A DNA stretch of 31,614 nucleotides from DAOSCP01 sp035379625. GTDB taxonomy: Bacteria > Bacteroidota > Ignavibacteria > Ignavibacteriales > DAOSCP01. The DNA lies in the NCBI GenBank assembly GCA_035379625.1, contig DAOSVM010000027.1, forward strand, positions 1 through 31,614, in the 5' to 3' direction. The notes beneath the pieces are model-generated. The model did no database searches. It was given only the letters and a program-made list of their open reading frames with translations, and was not told the origin of the DNA. Positions within the stretch are counted from its first letter, which is position 1. Every line of letters begins with the position of its first letter. Below are positions 24,591-31,614 of this stretch, in pieces. A program made the translations under genes and the position numbers.

Positions 24591-25060
24591 TCACTAATTA
24601 AACCATATCTTACATAATATAAATGACATACTACATTTATGCATCTACCCAAATAACTATTGTCTGAAAATTTTCCAAAGTAATAGCAAACTTAAAGCAT
24701 TAAAATATTTACGTAAATACGATATAATTGTATTATCGATATATTGACTTTTTCTAATAATATTTTTGTATTTCCTATATAATTGTAAATACAATATAAA
24801 TGACAAATTAAGTTTATAATTCAAACACTTACAGACACAGGACTGGTTAACACTTTGTAGAACAATGACAATAATATTTAGAGACTGAATAAGTTTCTTT
24901 TTTTTTCTTTTATACAGGTTGACACTTTTTTAGCTAAAATTGTAATTACGATATAATTGCAGGTACAATTTAATATAAAAAAATTGCATCATTTGTAAGT
25001 TGTTACGTATTTGGGAAAGATTTGAATAATAAGGTTCAAAAGCACCGCTCTTTGTAAAGA
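24591..25060. other. AT-rich gene-free stretch between repeat copies D and E
   Basis: No credible coding region is present. It holds a 13-bp exact direct repeat TACGATATAATTG (24718-24730 and 24947-24959), a perfect dyad ATTGTA-AA-TACAAT (24782-24795) and two copies of AATATAAATGACA (near 24617 and 24793). A TTGACA (24919-24924) with TGTAAT 16 nt later (24941-24946) could be a rightward promoter. No tRNA or other known RNA was recognised. Confidence 0.6.
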
Positions 25061-25140
25061 ATTTTAGCGGGCCGTTCCGGCCCGCTGCCCCTTGCAGCTT
25101 GGCATAAGCTGTAAGGGGCTTAAGCTTACACTGTCTGAGT
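25061..25140 (-). repeat. Dispersed hairpin repeat, copy E
   Basis: On the minus strand a slightly diverged head (25140-25122: first base A instead of G, AT to TT near its end) is followed by a 14-bp stem (25119-25106 with 25100-25087, one non-Watson-Crick position) and a 9-bp stem (25086-25078 with 25074-25066, loop GAA), then AAAAT. The hairpins are homologous to copy A, including the loop and AGCGGGCC. Confidence 0.85.
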
Positions 25141-25512
25141 TAAATTAGATTTTCTTTACTAAATTATTTTTTAATTGCTTTTGTATGCTATAATTTAATG
25201 ATATTTTAAATTAATTATGATTGCTTTAAATCTATTAAAAAAATAGGGATTATTATATAATTTCTTATTTTCATTTCCAGCCTATAGACTAAATACGTGC
25301 GCAAAACTATATTTCAAACCACTTAGTACCATTTAAATATTAGAAAAGACATAAAAAAACTTAAAACCAATTTTGACTTCTCGTATCAAATTTCATAAAA
25401 CTTTTGTTAATTATATGGCAGTACAAACTTAAAAATTGGTAGTATAAAAATTAGATGGGTGGAAAAGAATTCTCACTAGATGTTAATCAGTAGCCATTTT
25501 TTTTCAATATTT
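25141..25512. other. AT-rich gene-free stretch with no recognised element
   Basis: Between repeat copy E and the terminator of the polysaccharide operon I see no gene, no repeat copy and no strong hairpin; short open frames on both strands are accidental in appearance. Confidence 0.5.
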
Positions 25513-25547
25513 TCAAAAAAACAGCAATTAATAAACGTTGTGCTGTT
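25513..25547 (-). terminator. Intrinsic terminator of the polysaccharide operon
   Basis: On the minus strand AACAGCA (25547-25541) pairs with TGCTGTT (25526-25520) over a 14-nt loop and runs into five further T. It lies about 100 nt after the stop of the last gene (25646). An 8-bp dyad of A/T only (25629-25648) overlaps that stop and is unlikely to terminate by itself. Confidence 0.7.
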
Positions 25548-25645
25548 AGCATATTTATAGCATAGTAATTAAATTAAAATAATATCAATATTAAATTTTC
25601 TAACTAAAATATTTGAAAAAATATAGATTAATAATTTAAAAATTA

Positions 25646-26890
25646 TTACTCATAGACTCTTAAATATTCCTCTACAACTTTTCTCTCATCAAACATTTCG
25701 ATTGCAGAATTTCTGCATTGCATTTGATAATCTTCAGAGTTTTTATCAAGAAAATATTTTATACCTTCTGCAAGTTTTATTGAATCGTATCCATCAACAA
25801 GATAACCAGTTTTTAAATGTTCAACCATATCTTTTATTCCACCAGTTGAAAAACCTACAACTGGAGTACCACATAGTAAAGATTCAGCAACTGTATTTGG
25901 CAAATTATCTTCTAGGGATGGTGCTACAAAAATATCAGCTAAATTATAAATTACTGCCATTTCTTTAGGGTTAGAAACAGTACCAAAATTGATTGTTTCA
26001 AAACCTTTAAATTCTATAGGATTTGAACCAAACAAACCTAAGATAAATTGATCTTTGTAATTTTTGAGATGATTTATAGCTTCTATAAAATAGATAATGC
26101 CTTTTCTATAGCTTGTTAGTGTTTCGGCACCAAATAAAATAATTTTTTTATCTGGTAGATTAAACCTATTTTTAAGTGCTATTTTATCAAGAGGGAAAAA
26201 AACGTCCTTGGGATGAGTATTTTTAATACAAAAATGTTTGAAGTGCTTAAAAAGAGCACTAGAAGAAGAGCATTCGTAGAGCCAATTGCTTAAAGAAACA
26301 ATTGATATATTCAATTTTTCATATATACTTTTTTTAGTAATGAAATTTTCGTTACTTAAATCATTTTCATAATTAGAACCAAGCTGAGGACAAGCAGAAC
26401 AAATTTGTTTATATTTTTCACAACCACTTGTATAATGGCATCCACCTGTAAATGGGTTCATATCATGAAGCGTCCAAACAATTTTTTTATTTTTCAATAC
26501 ATTCATACATCTTTTATAATCAAAAATGCCGAAAACCCAATGTAAATGGATGATATCGGCTTCTATAATTTCTGGAATTGTTTCCCAATAAACAGCCGTT
26601 CGTGTTCCAGTAAAAATTTCTAAACCTTGAGGACGATTGGGGTAAACAGATAAATCAACATTCATTAAATACCATTGAATTGTATTAATCAATGAATTAT
26701 CTTTATTAGTTGTAGTTATTTTACCTTGAAAAGCACTATCCATAATTCTAATTACAGAATCATCGTCATTTTTTTTATTTAAAACTAACATTTTAGAATC
26801 TAAACCGTATTTTTGCATTGCTTTATGCAATCTGTAGGCAGCAATTCCTGCACCACCATAATCTTGCGTTGAAATATGTAAAATTTTCAT
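25646..26890 (-). CDS. GT4-family glycosyltransferase
   Basis: A 414-residue glycosyltransferase of GT-B fold, likely adding a sugar to a surface polysaccharide at the inner membrane. N-terminal Rossmann part: MKILHISTQDYGGAGIAAYRLHKAM. The mid part has LHDMNPFTGGCHY with four Cys (C151, C157, C164, C167), the cysteine-cluster subtype seen in colanic-acid-type WcaC-like enzymes. The C-terminal half has the retaining EX7E motif (SLEDNLPNTVAESLLCGTPVVGFSTGG). The start overlaps the upstream gene's stop by one base (TAATG). It is the last gene of the operon. Donor and acceptor are unknown. Confidence 0.9.
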   Translation of the reverse strand: MKILHISTQDYGGAGIAAYRLHKAMQKYGLDSKMLVLNKKNDDDSVIRIMDSAFQGKITTTNKDNSLINTIQWYLMNVDLSVYPNRPQGLEIFTGTRTAVYWETIPEIIEADIIHLHWVFGIFDYKRCMNVLKNKKIVWTLHDMNPFTGGCHYTSGCEKYKQICSACPQLGSNYENDLSNENFITKKSIYEKLNISIVSLSNWLYECSSSSALFKHFKHFCIKNTHPKDVFFPLDKIALKNRFNLPDKKIILFGAETLTSYRKGIIYFIEAINHLKNYKDQFILGLFGSNPIEFKGFETINFGTVSNPKEMAVIYNLADIFVAPSLEDNLPNTVAESLLCGTPVVGFSTGGIKDMVEHLKTGYLVDGYDSIKLAEGIKYFLDKNSEDYQMQCRNSAIEMFDERKVVEEYLRVYE

Positions 26891-27144
26891 TATTCCTCTA
26901 ACTTATTGGGAACTGTTTGACAAAAAGTATATAAAGTTGAAATTTGTTTATCAAAATTATTTTCCAAAAAATTTTTCATAATCTTTTCTGCATCTAAAAT
27001 CTGGTTGTTTTTTATTAAAATAATAGAAAGTAAATAAATATAATCTGCATATGTAATTGTATTTTTATTTGCTTCAAGTAAATTAAAAGCTTCTAGTAAT
27101 TCATTTTTTACGATTTTATCATATATTAATTCATAAATACTCAT
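26890..27144 (-). CDS. Small helical (TPR-like) protein of unknown function
   Basis: 84 residues, acidic-to-neutral and all helical in appearance, with two possible TPR-like helix pairs: KNELLEAFNLLEANK and YIYLLSIILIKNNQILDAEKIMKNFLENN. There is no signal peptide or membrane helix. It lies between two glycosyltransferase genes with no gap on either side (TAAATG before, TAATG after), so translation is coupled and it is surely a gene. A scaffold or accessory role for the enzymes is a guess from context. Confidence 0.7.
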   Translation of the reverse strand: MSIYELIYDKIVKNELLEAFNLLEANKNTITYADYIYLLSIILIKNNQILDAEKIMKNFLENNFDKQISTLYTFCQTVPNKLEE

Positions 27145-29502
27145 TTACTTTCTCCTAAAAATTGCTGACATTGTATGCCCAACAATTTTAATATCTTTAT
27201 TTATAAAAAAGTAAGCAAAATTATTAGCCAAACCTAAATTAGGGTCTATTTTGGAGTTTAATATTGAAAGAAAGTAATTATAATGATATTCAGCTAATGG
27301 TTCATAATTTATTTTTACTAATTCTAAGTCAAAAAAATGTGTTAATTTTTTTAATGAATTTGCAGTCCATTTTCCCATGTGATGCGGGGGCATATTAAGC
27401 CAATCATTATCATTTTCTTTTATAAAACTCAAATTATTAGGAACAGATATATAGAGAACTCCATTTTTTTTAAGAAGTTTGATAGCACTATCAAGAAATT
27501 TTTTAACATCTGGAATATGTTCTAGAACTTGAAAACTGCAAACAAAATCATATTTATTTGGATATTTTTGCGCAAAAATTTCTAAATCCTCATTATAAAC
27601 TGTAAGGTTATTTCTTTTTGATATTTCGACTGCTTCAGTATTTAATTCTAAACCAACAGCGTTTATACTTTTATCTTTTAATTTTTTTAGAAAGTATCCA
27701 CGACCACTACCTATTTCAATAACAGACATCCCCTCTGAAATATTTGCTATAGCATCATCAAATTCCCATTTATTTTCCATATAGTACCAATCAAATTTAC
27801 TCAAATCTTGATAAAAATTATCATCACCACAAATATCAAATGGATAAAAAAATTGATAACCTGTATCCAAACATTCATATAATTCTATATAATCGATATG
27901 ACGAAAAAATTTTTCTACATTAGTATTGAAACCTTTATAGCCATTAATGATTTTATCTTTTGGTATTTTTTCTAATAATTTAATATTTTTTCTTTGTGTA
28001 ATTGGAGACAAAATGTTTTTATCTTGACTTATACTATTTAAATTTTCATTCTTTAAATATTTTTGTATTATTTTATGTAAATCATATGCTCTATTTGAAA
28101 GAGAATGATCTTTTAAACATCTTTCTTGCCCTGCTTTTGCTATTTCTAATCTTTTTTCATCATTTTTTAAATAGAAAATTATTTTTTCTATCATTTCTTC
28201 AGGTGTTTCAAAAGCTTCAATTTCTTTACCTATCTTAAAGATATTATCTAAATTTGGATGATAATCAGTTAAAAGGAAACCACCGGTACCGGTTATTTCA
28301 AATAATCTCATATTACCTATATTATCGGCTATATCAATATGAATATTTAAGTTAATTTTTGATGATAAAAAATTTTGGTAATAATCTATACCAAATAATT
28401 CTTTGTTGAGATATTTATTAATTTCAAATTCTGAATATGAGAAGTTATTTGGAGTAAAAATTTTATAATTAAAATTAAAATTTTTATTCAAATGTGCAAT
28501 AATTTCAAGATATTTAATTCGGTTTGTATGCTCTAAAGAGATTTGTCCAGCAAAAGAAATATCAATATTTTGTTCAATATCTTTGGTTAAATAATTATTT
28601 ATAAATTCTGGATATCCCGGATAAAATAATTCAAAATACTTTGCTCCTTTTTGTATGGATACATCTCTCATTTTGAGTAAATTAGAAACAATAATATCAT
28701 AATCGGACCAATCGATTTTATCATCGACCACTTGAGAACGCCATCCGATTAGAAGTTTTGGTTTATACGTAAGAAATTGAGTTAATTTTTTATCATGTTC
28801 AAGCATATCAGAGCTATAAACTATGTCGGGTTTTTCTACATTTATAATTTCAGCTATAAGTTTATAAATATTATCGGTAGTTATGTTATATTTTCTTGCT
28901 AAATGGCTCAATAAATATTTATTATTAGTAATAATTAAATCACTGTCATAACCGTATTTATGCATTTCAAGAGCAAAATAATGTGTGGCAGCAAATCCAT
29001 CTTTAAGTAATAAATTTTTATGTTCTTCGTATGATAATAATGGTGCTTGTGGATATTTTTTATAAAAGTAATTATAATAATTAGGATAAAAATTAATCAA
29101 TTGTAAAAATTTTAATTTATTCATAGTTTTATTTACAATTTTAACTGCAGAAAAATTAAAAATTTGATTAAAGTCAATATTTTGAGATGAAATAATATGA
29201 ACTTTAGGACTATTTATCGACAAATTAAAATTATTAAAAATCAACTCTTTTTCATCTTCAAAAATGTAAATATGTGATGATGATTCGAAAACATCTTCCA
29301 AAGAATTGTATAAAAAACCATCAATTATTCTTGATATAATAGATATTGGAAGAATTTGAATATTAGCGTTTGGTAGGAAAAAAACAATTTTTTTCTCATA
29401 ATTTTTAGTATTAAGTTGCTCCAATACAAGTTTATTTAAAAATATAATTTTGTCATTATTTAAAAGTAATGAAATTATTAATATGTCGTTATTTTTATAC
29501 AT
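27145..29502 (-). CDS. Fusion: CgeB-like glycosyltransferase with SAM-dependent methyltransferase
   Basis: About 785 residues. A poorly characterised N-terminal part (1-145) is followed by a GT-B, CgeB-like glycosyltransferase: DGFAATHYFALEMHKYGYDS (168-187), DISFAGQISLEHTNRIKYL and the C-terminal site NMRLFEITGTGGFLLTDYHP (397-416). From about 570 on comes a class I methyltransferase: SAM motif VIEIGSGRGYFL (594-605), acidic residue in GLELN, FQVLEHIPDVKKFLDSA and a C-terminal SVPNN motif. Joined activities suggest adding a sugar and methylating it or its neighbour, for example as a chain cap. ATG 29502 is chosen for GGA 7 nt before it; ATG 29523 is possible. It overlaps asnB. Confidence 0.84.
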   Translation of the reverse strand: MYKNNDILIISLLLNNDKIIFLNKLVLEQLNTKNYEKKIVFFLPNANIQILPISIISRIIDGFLYNSLEDVFESSSHIYIFEDEKELIFNNFNLSINSPKVHIISSQNIDFNQIFNFSAVKIVNKTMNKLKFLQLINFYPNYYNYFYKKYPQAPLLSYEEHKNLLLKDGFAATHYFALEMHKYGYDSDLIITNNKYLLSHLARKYNITTDNIYKLIAEIINVEKPDIVYSSDMLEHDKKLTQFLTYKPKLLIGWRSQVVDDKIDWSDYDIIVSNLLKMRDVSIQKGAKYFELFYPGYPEFINNYLTKDIEQNIDISFAGQISLEHTNRIKYLEIIAHLNKNFNFNYKIFTPNNFSYSEFEINKYLNKELFGIDYYQNFLSSKINLNIHIDIADNIGNMRLFEITGTGGFLLTDYHPNLDNIFKIGKEIEAFETPEEMIEKIIFYLKNDEKRLEIAKAGQERCLKDHSLSNRAYDLHKIIQKYLKNENLNSISQDKNILSPITQRKNIKLLEKIPKDKIINGYKGFNTNVEKFFRHIDYIELYECLDTGYQFFYPFDICGDDNFYQDLSKFDWYYMENKWEFDDAIANISEGMSVIEIGSGRGYFLKKLKDKSINAVGLELNTEAVEISKRNNLTVYNEDLEIFAQKYPNKYDFVCSFQVLEHIPDVKKFLDSAIKLLKKNGVLYISVPNNLSFIKENDNDWLNMPPHHMGKWTANSLKKLTHFFDLELVKINYEPLAEYHYNYFLSILNSKIDPNLGLANNFAYFFINKDIKIVGHTMSAIFRRK

Positions 29503-31195
29503 ATTTTTTCCAATTATTTTCAATGTATAAATGATTTAATAAAAATAAATTTAAATGGATCCACAATTCATTTGCTTGATTAAAATCTTCTAAGTTATTT
29601 TGCCAATTTTTTAATTTAGTTTTTTCAAAAAATTTTTGATATAATCTTTTGTAGTCAAAAAAATTATTATTCTTTGAAAAATTATCTTCAAAAAAACTTA
29701 AAACAATATTATTTAAGTTTGTATTAAACCAACTATTTAATGGGCTATTTATTCCGATTTTAGATTGACGATAGATAATTGAAAATGGAACAAGATCATC
29801 AAAACTTTCTCGAAGAATTCTTTTGGTATATCCATTACCTATTATGGAACAGTAGGGGAGCGAAAAGATAAATGAGACTAATCTATGGTCTAAAAATGGC
29901 ATTCTTACTTCAACACCAGAAGCCATCGAAGTAATGTCAAAATTCTTCAATATTGCTGGTAAGATACCCTTTTCAAAGTTATAAATTAAGTTAGGAAAAA
30001 AATTATTTAACTGCCAATTTAAATAAAATGAATAACCGCACAATAATTCATCACTACCATGACCATCAAGTGTAACAGTAACTTTATTTTTTCTCATTAA
30101 GTTATACATCTGTAGGATTGGATATAAAGATGATATAGTTAAATTTTCAGAAAAATAAGTTGATTTTATTATATCAAATTCAGATGGCTCTGATATAGAT
30201 AAATATTTTACTTTTATATTTTTTTCTTTTATAACAATATCAATAAATTCTTTTTCATCAAGAAATGAACCTGGGAAAGTTATTGAAAAAATTGATTGTA
30301 AATCTTTAGGAATTCTTTGAATATTAGAATTTTCTTTAAATAAATGATTTATAGCGCATGCAATAACAGATGAATCAACCCCACCACTAAGGCTAGTTCC
30401 AATGTTTACATCACTTCTTAATCTAATTTTTATAGCATCTAGCAACAAATATTTAAATTCATTTTTTTGTTCTTCGTAGCTTAATGACGTTTCTTTTATA
30501 TTATTTTCTAAAAACCACCATTTTTCAACTGAAGCCTCTATACCATTTTTAATCTTTAAGTTATAACCCGGAAGTAACTTGTAAATATTTTTAAAAATAG
30601 TATAATGTGAATTACCTTCGTAATTAACAACGTTTGAAAGAGCTTTTCTTACTTCAATTTCATCAAATTCAAAAGAATATTCTGGAATTGCTAAAAATGC
30701 TTTTATCTCAGAAGCAAAATACAATGAAGAAGGAGTTGTGCAATAGTATAAAGGTTTGATACCAAATCTATCTCTTGAGATAAAAATATCATTAGTTTGT
30801 AGATTTAAAATTGCAAAAGCCCACATTCCATTAAAGTGGTGTAAACATTCATCGCCGTATTTATGATAAGCAGCTAATATTACTTCTGTATCAGTTTGAG
30901 TATCAAATCTATAACCATATTTAATAAGTTCGTTTTTTAGTTCAATAAAATTAAATATTTCGCCGTTATAAGTAATTATATATTCACTTCCATCATCAAA
31001 TTTTTTATATAATGGGTTTCTGCCAGCGGGGGATAAATCTAAAATAGAAAGCCTGCGATGTCCAAAGGCAACATTATCTTTTATAAAAATACCTTTATCA
31101 TCAGGTCCTCTATGCTCAAGCATATTTGTGAATCGATCAATTTCATCAAATGAAACTTGTCTATTGGTATGTATTATTCCTGTTATTCCGCACAT
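29495..31195 (-). CDS. Asparagine synthase (glutamine-hydrolysing) family amidotransferase
   Basis: 566 residues. Class II glutamine amidotransferase domain with the catalytic Cys2 (MCGITGI), LEHRGPDDKG and the YNGEIFNFIELKNEL segment (residues 1-190), then an AANH/ATP-pyrophosphatase domain with SLSGGVDSS (about 267-275), GHGSDELLCGYSFYLNW and VRMPFLDHRLVSFIFSLP. Both active sites look intact. AsnB itself makes asparagine, but homologues inside polysaccharide clusters amidate uronic-acid sugars; the operon context favours the latter here (inference). It overlaps the DegT gene by 13 nt and its own 3' end overlaps the fusion gene by 8 nt. Confidence 0.93.
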   Translation of the reverse strand: MCGITGIIHTNRQVSFDEIDRFTNMLEHRGPDDKGIFIKDNVAFGHRRLSILDLSPAGRNPLYKKFDDGSEYIITYNGEIFNFIELKNELIKYGYRFDTQTDTEVILAAYHKYGDECLHHFNGMWAFAILNLQTNDIFISRDRFGIKPLYYCTTPSSLYFASEIKAFLAIPEYSFEFDEIEVRKALSNVVNYEGNSHYTIFKNIYKLLPGYNLKIKNGIEASVEKWWFLENNIKETSLSYEEQKNEFKYLLLDAIKIRLRSDVNIGTSLSGGVDSSVIACAINHLFKENSNIQRIPKDLQSIFSITFPGSFLDEKEFIDIVIKEKNIKVKYLSISEPSEFDIIKSTYFSENLTISSLYPILQMYNLMRKNKVTVTLDGHGSDELLCGYSFYLNWQLNNFFPNLIYNFEKGILPAILKNFDITSMASGVEVRMPFLDHRLVSFIFSLPYCSIIGNGYTKRILRESFDDLVPFSIIYRQSKIGINSPLNSWFNTNLNNIVLSFFEDNFSKNNNFFDYKRLYQKFFEKTKLKNWQNNLEDFNQANELWIHLNLFLLNHLYIENNWKKYV

Positions 31196-31614
31196 CTATT
31201 GAAAAATTCCTTAATTGTTTTGCATATATAAGTAATTTGTTCCTCTGTAATGTATGGCCATAAAGGTAAACTTAAAATTTGTTCTGATTGTAATTCAGAA
31301 TTTGGGAAATCACCTTTTTTGTGATTTAAAAATTCAAACGCTTTTTGCAAATGTAAAGGTTTTGGGTAATATATGCCTGTTTGTATCCCATTATCATTTA
31401 AATATTTTTGAAGCTGGTCCCTAAATTTGGTTCTTATTGTATAAACATAGTAAACATCTTCATTTAAGTTTCTTGATTGGGGTAAAATTAAATCGCCAAC
31501 ATTTTTTAATAGATTATTGTAGATATTAACTTTATCTCTTCTTAATTGGTTTTCTGTTTTTAAATAAGATAGTTTGATATTTAATATAGCTGCTTGTATA
31601 GTATCCAATCTCAT
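31183..31614 (-). CDS. DegT/DnrJ/EryC1/StrS aminotransferase, C-terminal part (partial)
   Basis: The visible 143 residues are the C-terminal part of a PLP-dependent sugar aminotransferase that makes amino sugars for surface glycans. The segment RLDTIQAAILNIKL is the internal region found after the PLP-binding Lys, followed by the conserved YVYTIRTKFRDQLQKYLNDNGIQTGIYYPKPLHLQ and SEQILSLPLWPYITEEQI, typical of the family's end. The N-terminal half, with the catalytic Lys, lies outside the window. It is the first visible gene of the polysaccharide operon; its stop overlaps asnB by 13 nt. Confidence 0.93.
   Translation of the reverse strand: MRLDTIQAAILNIKLSYLKTENQLRRDKVNIYNNLLKNVGDLILPQSRNLNEDVYYVYTIRTKFRDQLQKYLNDNGIQTGIYYPKPLHLQKAFEFLNHKKGDFPNSELQSEQILSLPLWPYITEEQITYICKTIKEFFNRCAE

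Noticed and set aside
25030..25075. Possible tRNA because of a GGTTCAAA motif near 25033
   Set aside because: No acceptor stem, anticodon arm or CCA-compatible end can be built around it; the GC-rich part belongs to repeat copy E.
24521..25140. CRISPR array or integron attC cassettes
   Set aside because: Copies are few, inverted, irregularly spaced and not separated by uniform spacers; no cas or integrase gene is present.

Overview
The window is an AT-rich (clearly under one third G+C by eye), gene-dense bacterial chromosome segment, intact at neither end. Several features suggest a member of the Bacteroidota/Chlorobiota (FCB) assemblage: a GWxTD-type exported protein, a large Reg_prop/Y_Y_Y sensor kinase, a PepD dipeptidase, a UPF0316 protein, and an Fo-only ATP synthase cluster (atpI-like, B, E, F, H). 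The lineage is an inference. At least one promoter (atp) is an ordinary TTGACA/TATATT type. Ribosome binding sites are strong before some genes (atpE, fumC, pepD, rho) and missing before others.

Layout. 1-1422 (+): the 3' end of cdsA, then rimO carrying an in-frame stop. 1429-4163 (+): the Fo part of ATP synthase, with a terminator-like hairpin between atpE and atpF and a real terminator after atpH; no F1 genes (alpha, gamma, beta, epsilon) follow. 4246-8256 (+): aroF-tyrA-yjbQ (aromatic amino acid synthesis plus a YjbQ protein), then fumC with its own terminator. 8258-8594: a 390-bp intergenic region full of GC-rich hairpins. 8613-10082 (-): pepD. 10201-11723 (+): pcm-miaA. 11724-13085 (-): a response regulator with a degenerate HD-GYP domain. 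13184-14867 (+): nusB and a UMF1-type MFS transporter. 15126-21776 (-): an operon rho - GWxTD protein - pdxA - sensor kinase. 22059-24419 (-): an APC permease and a UPF0316 membrane protein. 24420-25645: a 1.2-kb region without genes. 25646-31614 (-): a surface-polysaccharide operon (DegT aminotransferase, AsnB-like amidotransferase, a glycosyltransferase-methyltransferase fusion, a small helical protein, a GT4 glycosyltransferase), cut by the window end.

The most unusual content is not coding. Five copies of one dispersed element lie only between genes. Each has a 19-nt head (consensus GCTCAGACRGTRTAAGCAT), a variable GC-rich hairpin, a second short hairpin and an A-tract. Arm changes between copies keep base pairing, so the structure seems conserved rather than the sequence. 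Four of the five form two pairs of inward-facing heads, bounding units of 278 bp (8258-8535) and 620 bp (24521-25140). No transposase is visible. I do not recognise the family; a MITE/REP-like mobile element and a structured 3'-UTR or RNA element are the two main readings. Other points worth checking are the stop codon in rimO at a conserved Arg position, the hairpin after atpE, the inactive-looking HD-GYP protein and the GWxTD protein lacking the Trp.
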